From contig NZ_FRCB01000009.1 of assembly GCF_900142765.1 (NCBI RefSeq), positions 112,417-176,416 of the forward strand: a stretch of 64,000 bases of DNA, given 5' to 3'. Origin of the DNA: Roseovarius litoreus. GTDB taxonomy: Bacteria > Pseudomonadota > Alphaproteobacteria > Rhodobacterales > Rhodobacteraceae. Shown piece by piece: positions 1 through 7,550 of this stretch. A model generated the notes under the pieces. It ran no database searches. It worked only from the letters and a program-made list of their open reading frames with translations, and was not told the DNA's origin. The stretch's first letter is position 1. The number at the start of each line of letters is the position of its first letter. A program made the position numbers and the translations under genes.

Positions 1-187
1 GGCGATAACCCGGCTTGGCATTATCTGCGCGACGTGACACCGTCTGACCATCCTGCAAGCCTTTGATCACGCTCCGAAGGGACGCAACATAAGCATCGGC
101 CTGCGCACGGCCCCACTCCGAAAAACTATATAGCCAGATATCTTCCAGATCGTTTCGCGCTTTTGGGGAAAGTTCGAGCGCCTTCAT
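1..187 (-). CDS. parE: ParE-family toxin, 3' part beyond the window
   Basis: This is the N-terminal 62 residues of a RelE/ParE-superfamily toxin, the growth-inhibiting half of a type II toxin-antitoxin pair. It begins MKALELSPKARNDLEDIW, the typical ParE opening in which the first strand leads into a helix with a conserved Asp-Leu-x-x-Ile-Trp pattern, followed by a helix ending in a Gly-Leu turn. The gene runs off the left window edge, so the C-terminal strands are not visible. Its ATG overlaps the TGA of the antitoxin gene by four bases, the usual coupling for this family. ParE proteins typically poison DNA gyrase, while RelE relatives cut mRNA; the sequence seen here looks closer to ParE. 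Confidence 0.85.
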   Translation of the reverse strand, partial: MKALELSPKARNDLEDIWLYSFSEWGRAQADAYVASLRSVIKGLQDGQTVSRRADNAKPGYR

Positions 188-429
188 GCAAGATGCTTGG
201 CATGCATCTCCGCCAGAAACTCATCGAAATCGAAGGTTTCCGGTGGTCCGCTCGCCTCGCCCTCGGCGATCGCCGCCCGAAGCCGCTCCAGCTTTTCCTC
301 TTCCATTTCCAACATCCGCAACCCTGCACGCACCACGTCGCTGGCCGACGCATAGCGCCCACTTTCCACCGCACGGGTTATGAAATCGTTAAAGTGATCG
401 CTCAAAACGACCGAGGTGTTGCGCGCCAT
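184..429 (-). CDS. parD: ParD-family antitoxin
   Basis: This 81-residue protein has a ribbon-helix-helix N-terminus (residues 1-45, with NTSVVLSDHFNDFI and the turn YASASDVVRAGLR), followed by a charged, probably flexible C-terminal tail (about residues 45-81) that in this family wraps around the toxin. It is first in the operon, ahead of parE, and its stop overlaps the parE start. The start is supported by an AAGGAG motif about seven bases upstream. ParD dimers normally repress their own promoter; an inverted repeat inside the promoter spacer fits that. Confidence 0.92.
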   Translation of the reverse strand: MARNTSVVLSDHFNDFITRAVESGRYASASDVVRAGLRMLEMEEEKLERLRAAIAEGEASGPPETFDFDEFLAEMHAKHLA

Positions 430-450
430 GGCCTGTCTCCTTCGCTACCC

Positions 451-479
451 AATATACCAATCCTTGGTACCCGGCTCAA
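451..479 (-). promoter_or_regulatory. parDE promoter with embedded operator-like inverted repeat
   Basis: Read on the minus strand, TTGAGC (474-479) and TATATT (451-456) are separated by exactly 17 bases, a good sigma70 arrangement. A perfect repeat TACCAA-TCC-TTGGTA (455-469) lies across the spacer and the edge of the -10, where a bound ParD dimer would block RNA polymerase. The -35 hexamer overlaps the arfB stop codon, so the promoter sits on the end of the upstream gene. Confidence 0.6.
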
Positions 480-895
480 TCCTCCCCCTCGACCTTCCCG
501 CGCATCGCCTTCACCTCGCCGCGTACCTTCTTGGCCTTCAGCCGCCGTTTCTTCGATCCCAGTGTCGGCCTTGTGGCCACCCGGCGCTTGGGCGCCACCA
601 ACGCCTTGCGGATCAGCTCGGCCAGCCGTTCGCGGGCGATCTCGCGGTTGCGGGCCTGAGATCGGGTCTCCTCCACCTGGATGATGATCGCGCCCTCCTT
701 GGTCCAGCGCCGTCCTGCAAGCCGTTGTAAGCGCCGTTTGACAACATCCGGTAAATGCGGCGAGCGCTCCGCCTCGAAACGCAACTCCACCGCCGTCGAG
801 ACCTTGTTGACATTCTGCCCCCCCGGCCCGCTGGCGCGGATGAACTGTTCGGTCAGTTCCCAGTCCTCGATGGTGATCGTATCGGTGATCTTCAT
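476..895 (-). CDS. arfB: Alternative ribosome-rescue factor ArfB (peptidyl-tRNA hydrolase)
   Basis: ArfB (YaeJ/ICT1 family) enters stalled ribosomes that lack a stop codon and hydrolyses the peptidyl-tRNA. The catalytic GGQ motif is at residues 25-27 (SGPGGQNVNKVST). The C-terminal third is very rich in Lys and Arg, matching the basic tail that lies in the empty mRNA channel. The 139-residue length is typical. The frame is open 13 codons further upstream, but the ATG giving MKITDTITIEDWELTEQFI matches the family N-terminus and was chosen. The gene lies directly upstream of parD in the same direction, though parD appears to have its own promoter. Confidence 0.93.
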   Translation of the reverse strand: MKITDTITIEDWELTEQFIRASGPGGQNVNKVSTAVELRFEAERSPHLPDVVKRRLQRLAGRRWTKEGAIIIQVEETRSQARNREIARERLAELIRKALVAPKRRVATRPTLGSKKRRLKAKKVRGEVKAMRGKVEGED

Positions 896-1262
896 GCGGT
901 CTTTCGCAGGCAGTTGTGTACGGGATGGACACAAATTCGCCCCTCGGGTCCGAATTTCGTCCTGAACGCGGGGTGGTTTCGTACGGATCGTACCAAACCC
1001 AAAGGGCCGTTCCGATCCCGGAACGGCCCCCTAAAGGCTAGCGAAGGTGGCCCGGTTAGGACGCACCAATTCGGGGGATCATCGCCCCAGGGACTGCCCT
1101 AGGACGCACCCTCCCAAACTGTTCCGGCACCTCGCTCCAAATCCTTTATAGACACTGGACCACCTCCTTTCGCTTTGTTGAACTTATCCCCAGCCTGCCA
1201 CAGATTTTCGGCGTGTCAAAACAAAATGCGGTAGCTCGTGAGAATTTTTCCGCAGGATATGG
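896..1262. other. Intergenic region between mepA and arfB
   Basis: I see no convincing gene in these 367 bases. They hold one strong hairpin (1004-1029), a small inverted repeat GTACG-GAT-CGTAC (981-993) and an 11-base direct repeat, TAGGACGCACC, at 1057-1067 and 1100-1110. The promoter of arfB should lie near 900-960 on the minus strand, but no clear hexamer pair could be singled out. Confidence 0.5.
1004..1029 (-). terminator. Strong hairpin, probable terminator after mepA
   Basis: GGGCCGTTCCG (1004-1014) and CGGAACGGCCC (1019-1029) form a perfect 11-bp stem with a four-base loop. On the minus strand the stem is followed by TTTGGGTTTGG, a weak T-rich stretch. It lies 234 bases beyond the mepA stop, so it may end that transcript. 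The poor T-run makes the assignment uncertain. Confidence 0.45.
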
Positions 1263-2186
1263 TCAGTCTGCCTGCAAAACCGCCACGCATTGCCCCGGCA
1301 GGTCCGCCATGGTCAACTCGCGGCGCGGTTTCGGCTTGGGGGCGTTCGGATCAGGCGGCGGCGGGTTGAGGATATTGCTCACCCATTCCTGCGCATCCGC
1401 GCAGCCATCCCCCGGCGGCGGCGCCTCCTGCTCTACGCAAGACGCTGAATTCGAAGGACATTTCAGGCGCACATGGAAATGGTAGTGATGCCCCCACCAG
1501 GGACGGACCTTGCGCAGCCAGCTTTTGTCGCCGGCCTCGTCCTGGCACATCCGCACCTTGGCGCCCGGAAAAACAAAGATCCGGTCCGTCCTCGGATCCT
1601 TCGCCGCGGCCTTGATGATCTCATGATGCGCCCGGCTCCATTCCCCGTTGGTATAGGCCCCGTTCGCCCGCTGCATCGAGATCGACGAAATGCTCTCCCG
1701 CTCCGCCCGGCTCAGCGTCAACCGATCCGCCGGCCTCATCCAGATATCCGCATCCATCCCGATCTGATGACTGCGATGCCCCGTCAACATCGGCCCGCCC
1801 CGCGGCTGGCTGATATCGCCGACATAAAGCCCGCTCCAGCCGGGTTGCGTCGCTGCGAAACGGGAAAGATCCTGAATGAAACCAATGGTTTCTGGATGTC
1901 CCCAGTTGCGGTTCCGGCTGAGCCTCATGGCCTGCCATGTCGGCCCGGTCTCGGCAAGTTGCATACCGCCGGCGAGACAGCCCTTGGCATATCCGCCAAA
2001 TGGTTCGGCCGCCTGGCGTGACCCGTCGGGCGCGTTTCCGAACAACTGCTTGGCATGCACGCCCACCATCGCGGCGGGGATGTTCTGTGTCGAGACGACC
2101 TGACGCGGTGCGGAGATGTCCTGTGGCGTCGCGTTGCACCCGGCCAGGATCAGGCCCAAGGCCATCAGTTTCAGGAAGCGATCCAT
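1263..2186 (-). CDS. mepA: Penicillin-insensitive murein endopeptidase MepA (peptidase M74), lipoprotein
   Basis: MepA cuts D-Ala-meso-DAP cross-links in peptidoglycan in the periplasm. The zinc-binding motifs are present: HRSHQIGMDADIW, and WWGHHYHFHVRL near residue 225. The N-terminus is a lipoprotein signal ending in LAGC with lipid Cys17, so the protein is probably membrane-anchored; the E. coli enzyme has an ordinary signal peptide. The C-terminal 50 residues are Pro-rich (PPPPDPNAPKPKPRR). Its start overlaps the end of the MFS gene by 16 bases, which suggests co-transcription. Confidence 0.93.
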   Translation of the reverse strand: MDRFLKLMALGLILAGCNATPQDISAPRQVVSTQNIPAAMVGVHAKQLFGNAPDGSRQAAEPFGGYAKGCLAGGMQLAETGPTWQAMRLSRNRNWGHPETIGFIQDLSRFAATQPGWSGLYVGDISQPRGGPMLTGHRSHQIGMDADIWMRPADRLTLSRAERESISSISMQRANGAYTNGEWSRAHHEIIKAAAKDPRTDRIFVFPGAKVRMCQDEAGDKSWLRKVRPWWGHHYHFHVRLKCPSNSASCVEQEAPPPGDGCADAQEWVSNILNPPPPDPNAPKPKPRRELTMADLPGQCVAVLQAD

Positions 2187-3550
2187 GTCTCACTGTCTCC
2201 CTTCGGTTGAACCCACCGTAGCAGCACCAGACCGATCAGGAAAAGAACAATCACCGGAGAAACACCGATGCGCGCACTCTCGCTAAGGGCTGTGACGGTT
2301 CCGATCAGGGCTGGCGCCAGAAAGGCGGTGGCTCGACCCGACAGCCCATAAAGTCCAAAGCTTTCGGTCGGCGCCTTGGGGTCGGTGTGGCGCACCATCA
2401 GCGACCGGCTTGCCGCCTGCAAAGTACCACCAAACCCGCCGATCAGAACACCGCAGCCGAAGAAGATGATGTCGGGCAGTCTTGATCCATCGGCCAGCGC
2501 TATCCCGAAAAGCTGCTCGCGGTCCATGCCCACCACGATCACACAGACCATGATCAGCGCCCAAACCGATGCGATGATCACCGGCTTGGGGCCAAAGGCG
2601 CGGTCCGCCTTGCCCCCGATCCAACTGAATACGGCGGCAGCAATCGCGCCGATGATCCCGAAGATCCCGATGAAGACGAGCGGCCAGTTCAGAACCAGAG
2701 CCGCATATGTCCCGCCAAACCCATAAAGCCCGTTCAGCGCATCGCGATACATCATCGATGACCCCAGATAGGCCGACAAGCTGATGCGGCGGCGCAGGGA
2801 CTTCACCGACTTGACCAGCAGGGCCATCGCATCGCCGACACCTTTGCCCTGTGCGGGAGGTCCGACATCCCTGACCCACAGAAAGTAAGGGATCATGAAG
2901 ATCACGAACCATATCGCCACGAAAGGCCCTACAAAGCGCGTGCCTTCTTTCTGCGTGGCATCGAGACCAAAGGCCGGGTCAAGCCCGATCAATGTCTTGC
3001 CCGAGGGTTGTTCCACGAACAGCAACAGCATGATGATCAACGACAGCACGCCACCCACATAGCCGATGGCGAACCCGGATCCCGACAAGGCGCCTACCTC
3101 TTCCTTGGAGCCAAGCGAGGGTAACTGCGAGTTGATGAAGATCAGTGCATATTCGGCCCCGATGAAGCCGATGCCGAACGCGGTCAGGGCCAGCCACATG
3201 TTCGATCCGTCAGGCTGCGTCCACCACAGCCCGGTCGCCCCAATCACATAAAGCACCGAAAATCCGATGATCCATGGCAACCGGCGGCCTGTCGTATCCG
3301 CAAGCGCCCCCATGAAGGGCGCACCGAAGCCGATGATGAGCCCTGTAATCGTCAGGCATAGCGACCACAGGCTTTGGGCCCTGGCATCGGCGGCCTGTTC
3401 GTCAAGGCCGGACGCCATGAAGTATTCGGCGGCGGTAGCGGCAAAGAAAGGGCCGAAGATGAACGTGATCAACAGCGTATGGTAAGGCTGGCTTGCCCAA
3501 TCGAAAAAGAACCAACCCCAGATACGCTTACGCTTTGAAATACCGGTCAT
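2171..3550 (-). CDS. MFS transporter, UMF1/Atg22-like
   Basis: This 459-residue integral membrane protein has about 12 hydrophobic segments. It opens WGWFFFDWASQPYHTLL, the hallmark N-terminus of the UMF1/Atg22-like MFS family (FDWANSAF in others). The MFS loop-2 signature appears as GALADTTGRR. The substrate is unknown; yeast Atg22 exports amino acids from the vacuole, but that cannot be transferred safely. The gene lies between a thioesterase-like gene (51 bp upstream) and mepA (overlapping), all on the minus strand. A short repeat CTTGT-TTG-ACAAG (3559-3571) sits just before its ribosome binding site. Confidence 0.85.
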   Translation of the reverse strand: MTGISKRKRIWGWFFFDWASQPYHTLLITFIFGPFFAATAAEYFMASGLDEQAADARAQSLWSLCLTITGLIIGFGAPFMGALADTTGRRLPWIIGFSVLYVIGATGLWWTQPDGSNMWLALTAFGIGFIGAEYALIFINSQLPSLGSKEEVGALSGSGFAIGYVGGVLSLIIMLLLFVEQPSGKTLIGLDPAFGLDATQKEGTRFVGPFVAIWFVIFMIPYFLWVRDVGPPAQGKGVGDAMALLVKSVKSLRRRISLSAYLGSSMMYRDALNGLYGFGGTYAALVLNWPLVFIGIFGIIGAIAAAVFSWIGGKADRAFGPKPVIIASVWALIMVCVIVVGMDREQLFGIALADGSRLPDIIFFGCGVLIGGFGGTLQAASRSLMVRHTDPKAPTESFGLYGLSGRATAFLAPALIGTVTALSESARIGVSPVIVLFLIGLVLLRWVQPKGDSETWIAS

Positions 3551-3601
3551 GCTCGCCTCTTGTTTGACAAGATATGACAGGCTCCTTGCGGTTCTATCAA
3601 G

Positions 3602-4138
3602 CTATTCCTGCGCAGGCGGCCAGGGTCTTTGCGCTTCGGCCGCGATCCACGCACTGACCCACTCGGGCGCTTCCGGCACGGGTGCCGTTTGGCCCATGAC
3701 ATCGAAGACCCTTGCAGGCGGCACGATCCCGGCCTTGCCGGTCACGGCGATCCGCAAAAGAATGTGGTTGGCGCAGTCTCCATCGGGTTTCCACATAGAC
3801 TGTTCGATATAAACGAAACGGTCATCCCAGAACACCACGCGCGATCGCATCGTTATGCGTTCGAACATGCGAATTCGGCGTCGATACCTGACGGATGCAC
3901 CCGCCACAGCAAGCCCCCAGCCTTGCGGCTTGATCGCGTCGATCAGCCCGATGCGCTGTGCAAGGGGGATACGCCCCAGATCGAACAGGGTCAGGGTCCG
4001 ACCGTTGTTCAATTCCATCCACATGTCGATGTCCCAAGGCAGGCAGATATGGCTCGAGACATGAACCCCGGTCGCTGCGAGGGGCGGATCTTTGCGGTGC
4101 TTGAACATCTGCCAGAACAGGCGCGGGGCTGGATACAT
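3602..4138 (-). CDS. Acyl-CoA thioesterase-like protein (hotdog fold, THEM6-like)
   Basis: This 178-residue protein resembles the hotdog-fold 4HBT/THEM6-like thioesterases. The central helix region carries DIDMWMELNNGRTLTLFDLGR, similar to the HMNNARYLxxFDxAR pattern of this family, followed by beta strands such as VAGASVRYRRRI and FVYIEQSMWK. The ATG at 4138 was chosen because AGGAG lies just upstream and MYPAPRLFWQ matches relatives; the frame extends 13 codons further. The substrate is unknown. It is probably first in a transcript with the MFS and mepA genes. Confidence 0.7.
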   Translation of the reverse strand: MYPAPRLFWQMFKHRKDPPLAATGVHVSSHICLPWDIDMWMELNNGRTLTLFDLGRIPLAQRIGLIDAIKPQGWGLAVAGASVRYRRRIRMFERITMRSRVVFWDDRFVYIEQSMWKPDGDCANHILLRIAVTGKAGIVPPARVFDVMGQTAPVPEAPEWVSAWIAAEAQRPWPPAQE

Positions 4139-4266
4139 CTGAAGCTCCTTTCTTTGCGGGTTTTCTGCCCGCGGCACGGCGGCGTCAACCGCAACCCGGC
4201 GTCAGGCTTGCGCTTTGCCGCCGGCGCGCTTAGGTCTTGGGCGTTTCGCGGTTGAAGGACACTCCC

Positions 4267-4554
4267 ATGCAATCCCTGTTTCAGATCCTCATGCTCCTGC
4301 TTGATGTGCTTTGGTTCTTCATCATTGCGCATGTCGTGATGAGCTGGCTGATAAACTTCCAGGTGCTGAACCTGCATCAGCAATTCGTGGCGCAGATCTG
4401 GTACATGCTCAACCGCATCCTGGAGCCGATCTATGGCCCGATCCGGCGGATCCTGCCATCCATGTCCGGTATCGATCTGGCGCCCCTCGTGGCCTTGATC
4501 GCGGTCTATGCAATCCGCATCATCCTGATGAACAATGCGGCGGCCTTTTACTGA
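4267..4554 (+). CDS. yggT: YggT family integral membrane protein
   Basis: This 95-residue protein has two hydrophobic segments (about residues 5-28 and 65-90) separated by a conserved loop with LEPIYGPIRRILPS, the hallmark of the YggT/YlmG family (PEPLLxPIRRxIP). Members have been linked to osmotic tolerance and, in Gram-positives and plastids, to division or nucleoid placement; the molecular role is unsettled. The ATG at 4267 follows AAGGACACTCCC and was preferred over an in-frame ATG 30 bases upstream. recQ starts 74 bases downstream. Confidence 0.88.
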   Translation: MQSLFQILMLLLDVLWFFIIAHVVMSWLINFQVLNLHQQFVAQIWYMLNRILEPIYGPIRRILPSMSGIDLAPLVALIAVYAIRIILMNNAAAFY

Positions 4555-4586
4555 CCAGCCTCTTGTTCCGCGATTCCGAGTGTGAA

Positions 4587-4627
4587 AAAGTCCTGCCAAG
4601 AGCAGAGTTAAAGACAGACAGGACTTT
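4587..4627 (+). promoter_or_regulatory. Inverted repeat covering the recQ ribosome binding site
   Basis: AAAGTCCTG (4587-4595) and CAGGACTTT (4619-4627) are perfect 9-bp complements around a 23-base loop. The right arm contains AGGA, the only Shine-Dalgarno-like motif before the recQ ATG at 4629, so a folded transcript would hide it. It could also be a protein-binding site. Confidence 0.5.
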
Positions 4628-4628
4628 C

Positions 4629-6668
4629 ATGCCGGGCGCGACCACGCTTTTGCGCGACATCTTTGGATTTGATGCGTTCCGCCCCGGGCAGGAAGACATC
4701 GTCGATGCCGTGGCACAGGGCGAAAACGTGCTGGCCATCATGCCGACGGGTGGTGGCAAATCCCTTTGTTTCCAACTGCCCGCTCTGATGCGCGAGGGTG
4801 TGACGGTGGTGATTTCACCGCTGATTGCGCTCATGCGGGATCAGGTCCGCGCGCTGCGCGAGGTCGGGGTAGAAGCTGGGGCGCTGACGTCGGGCAACAC
4901 CGAAGAGGAAACATCTGCCGTCTGGGACGCTTTGGACAAGGGGCGGCTCAAGCTTCTTTATATCGCGCCGGAACGGCTTGCGGCCGGATCGTCCATGACC
5001 ATGTTGCGGCGCATCGGTGTCAGCCTGATCGCGGTGGACGAAGCCCATTGCGTCAGCCAGTGGGGCCATGATTTCAGGCCGGATTATCTGCGGATAGGGG
5101 AATTGCGACGGGCGCTTGGCGTGCCGCTGGCCGCCTTCACCGCCACGGCCGATGCCGAAACCCGCGCCGAGATCGTCGAAAAGCTGTTTGATGGTCAACC
5201 GCCGCAAACCTTCCTGCGTGGTTTCGACCGGCCCAATATCCACCTCGCCTTCAGCCCCAAGGACAGCCCTCGCCGGCAGATCATGGATTTCGCCGCGGCG
5301 CGCAAGGGACAGTCCGGCATCATCTATTGCGGAACGCGCGCCCGCACCGAAAGCCTGTCCAGGGCCTTGTGCGAAAGTGGCCACAACGCGTGCCATTATC
5401 ACGGCGGCATGGACCCCGAAGGCCGGCGCGAGGTCGAGACCCGGTTCAACACCGAGGACGGATTGATCGTGGTTGCAACGGTGGCCTTCGGGATGGGCGT
5501 GGACAAGCCCGATATCCGTTGGGTCGCACATGCCGATCTGCCGAAGTCGATCGAAGCTTATTATCAGGAAATCGGCCGCGCCGGTCGCGACGGGGCGCCA
5601 GCGGAAACCCTGACCTTGTTCGGCCCCGACGACATCCGCCTGCGCCGATCCCAGATCGACGAGGGGCTTGCCCCGCCGGAGCGCCGCATGGCGGATCACG
5701 GCAGGCTGAACGCGCTTCTGGGGCTGGCCGAGGCTTTGGAATGCCGCCGTGCCAATCTCTTGCGCTATTTCGGTGAAGAGGCGACCGCCTGTGGCAATTG
5801 CGATCTTTGCGACACGCCGCCTGAGACGTTCGACGGAACCGAGGCCGTGCGCAAGGCGCTATCGGCCATATTGCGCACCGATGAACGGTTCGGCGCGGGG
5901 CATCTGATCGATATCCTGACAGGCAATGCGACCGACAAGGTCCGCCAGAGGGGTCACGATCAGCTGCCCACATTCGGTGTGGGGCGCGACATCGACAGGC
6001 GGGGCTGGCAGGGTGTGTTCCGGCAAATGATGGGGCATGATCTGGTGCGTCCCGACCCCGAGCGTCATGGCGCGCTGCGCATGACCGAGGCCGCGCGGCC
6101 GATCCTGCGCGATGAACAGCCGATCACCCTGCGCCGCGACACGCTGGTTTCCAAATCGAACCGCCCCGCGGTGCGCGCGCTTGTATCGGACGAGGATGCG
6201 CCGTTGCTGTCGGCGCTCAAGGCCAAGCGCCGGGCGCTGGCCGAGGCCGTCAAGGTGCCTGCCTATGTGGTGTTCGCCGATCGCACCCTGATCGAAATGG
6301 CCGAGACCCGCCCTGTGACGCTGGATCAGATGGCCCGGATCAGCGGCGTCGGCGCCAAGAAACTGGAACGCTATGGTGATGCCTTCCTGTCGATCATCAA
6401 TGGCGAGGCGGAGGCATTGCACCCCAAGCGGCGCAAGCTGGCGGGGCGCGCGGCGGGGTCGCTGTACGATCAGCTTCTCGAAGTGCAGGCCGATCTTGCG
6501 CGCGGCGAGGGCGGCATCGACAAGCCGCTGAGTTGTTCGGCCTCGCTTCTGGCGCGGGTCGCTTCGAGCCGGCCGCGTGATCTGGGCGAGCTGACCCGCA
6601 TCTTGGGCGAACGGCGGGCCGAAAGGTTTGGCCCGGCATTTCTGGACGTTCTGCACACGGCGGACTAA
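4629..6668 (+). CDS. recQ: ATP-dependent DNA helicase RecQ
   Basis: RecQ unwinds DNA 3' to 5' for repair and recombination. This 679-residue protein has Walker A (MPTGGGKSLCFQLPAL), DEAH (AVDEAHCVSQWGHDFRPDY), helicase motif VI (YQEIGRAGRDG), the RQC zinc cluster (CRRANLLRYFGE, then CGNCDLC), and an HRDC domain (YVVFADRTLIEMA to GDAFLSII, about residues 540-590). The last 75 residues (GSLYDQLLEVQADLARGEG onward) look like a second, diverged HRDC copy. The true start is the ATG at 4629: the open frame continues upstream but reads through yggT. An RBS-covering repeat precedes it. Confidence 0.95.
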   Translation: MPGATTLLRDIFGFDAFRPGQEDIVDAVAQGENVLAIMPTGGGKSLCFQLPALMREGVTVVISPLIALMRDQVRALREVGVEAGALTSGNTEEETSAVWDALDKGRLKLLYIAPERLAAGSSMTMLRRIGVSLIAVDEAHCVSQWGHDFRPDYLRIGELRRALGVPLAAFTATADAETRAEIVEKLFDGQPPQTFLRGFDRPNIHLAFSPKDSPRRQIMDFAAARKGQSGIIYCGTRARTESLSRALCESGHNACHYHGGMDPEGRREVETRFNTEDGLIVVATVAFGMGVDKPDIRWVAHADLPKSIEAYYQEIGRAGRDGAPAETLTLFGPDDIRLRRSQIDEGLAPPERRMADHGRLNALLGLAEALECRRANLLRYFGEEATACGNCDLCDTPPETFDGTEAVRKALSAILRTDERFGAGHLIDILTGNATDKVRQRGHDQLPTFGVGRDIDRRGWQGVFRQMMGHDLVRPDPERHGALRMTEAARPILRDEQPITLRRDTLVSKSNRPAVRALVSDEDAPLLSALKAKRRALAEAVKVPAYVVFADRTLIEMAETRPVTLDQMARISGVGAKKLERYGDAFLSIINGEAEALHPKRRKLAGRAAGSLYDQLLEVQADLARGEGGIDKPLSCSASLLARVASSRPRDLGELTRILGERRAERFGPAFLDVLHTAD

Positions 6669-6701
6669 ATCCTGCTCAACTCATAGCAAGGGACTTTTCA
6701 C

Positions 6702-7463
6702 ATGCTGGTTGTCGTTTCCCCCGCCAAGAAGATGGACATGGACCCGGTGGAGGGGATCACCCCCACACGCCCGATGTTTCGCGCCGAGGCGGATGAGCTG
6801 GCCGGTGTGGCGCAGGGCCTTTCGGTGGATGCGTTGCAAAAGCTGATGAAGATCAGCGAGAACCTGGCCAAGCTGAACCGGGACAGGTTCAGCGAATTCG
6901 GCTCGATGGCGGAAAAGCCCGCGGCGCTGGCCTTTGCCGGTGACACGTATCAGGGGCTTGAGGCGACGTCGCTGGAACCTGAGGAAATGGCTTGGGCGCA
7001 GGATCATTTCCGCATTCTGTCGGGCCTTTATGGCCTGCTTCGGCCTCTGGACGCGATCGAGCCTTACCGGCTGGAAATGGGCAGCCGCCTGAACACCGCC
7101 AAAGGCAAGACGCTTTATGAATATTGGGGCGACAAGATTTCCCGCGCCCTCAATGAACAGGCGGACCAGATCGGCGCCGAGGTGCTGGTCAATTGCGCCA
7201 GCCAGGAATATTTCGGCGCGGTCGATCCCAAGGCGCTCAAGCTGCGGGTGGTGACGCCGGTGTTCATGGAGGACAAGCCGGGTGGCCCCAAGATCGTCAG
7301 CTTCTACGCCAAAAGGGCGCGCGGGGCGATGGCGCGGTATATCATCCAGCGCCGGTTGACCGATGCCGAGGCCCTGACCGAGTTCGACACCGGCGGCTAT
7401 CGCTATCGGCCCGATATGTCCGAGCCTGACAAACCCGTATTCGTGCGCGCCGAGAGCGACTGA
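6702..7463 (+). CDS. yaaA: Peroxide stress protein YaaA (DUF328/UPF0246)
   Basis: This 253-residue protein matches the YaaA family throughout, with LVVVSPAKKMD at the N-terminus, GLYGLLRPLDAIEPYRLEMG in the middle and GAMARYIIQRRL near the end. In E. coli YaaA lowers free iron and so limits Fenton damage under peroxide stress, and it binds DNA; the same role here is inferred from family. It follows recQ by 33 bases on the same strand and may be co-transcribed. A large hairpin begins at its stop codon. Confidence 0.93.
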   Translation: MLVVVSPAKKMDMDPVEGITPTRPMFRAEADELAGVAQGLSVDALQKLMKISENLAKLNRDRFSEFGSMAEKPAALAFAGDTYQGLEATSLEPEEMAWAQDHFRILSGLYGLLRPLDAIEPYRLEMGSRLNTAKGKTLYEYWGDKISRALNEQADQIGAEVLVNCASQEYFGAVDPKALKLRVVTPVFMEDKPGGPKIVSFYAKRARGAMARYIIQRRLTDAEALTEFDTGGYRYRPDMSEPDKPVFVRAESD

Positions 7464-7550
7464 AGCGTTTCGCCTTTAACCTGAGGCATCAGCTAAAGGC
7501 GAAACGCGCGCAACGATTGAACAGAGCCCTGCATTTCGCGAAACGCTTCA
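7461..7550. terminator. Bidirectional terminator region with three related repeat copies
   Basis: GCGTTTCGCCTTTA (7465-7478) pairs perfectly with TAAAGGCGAAACGC (7494-7507) around a 15-base loop, placed between the convergent yaaA and histidine kinase genes. A third copy, GCGAAACGCTTCA (7538-7550), is the exact reverse complement of 7461-7473 and overlaps the last bases of the kinase gene, so two alternative hairpins can form. There is no long T-run. Confidence 0.55.

Noticed and set aside
1213..1485. A 90-codon plus-strand frame overlapping the mepA end
   Set aside because: It lies mostly antisense to mepA, and its residues match no family.
4561..4580. A possible alphaproteobacterial LexA box (GTTC-N7-GTTC) before recQ
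   Set aside because: GTTC at 4565-4568 has no second GTTC at the right distance.
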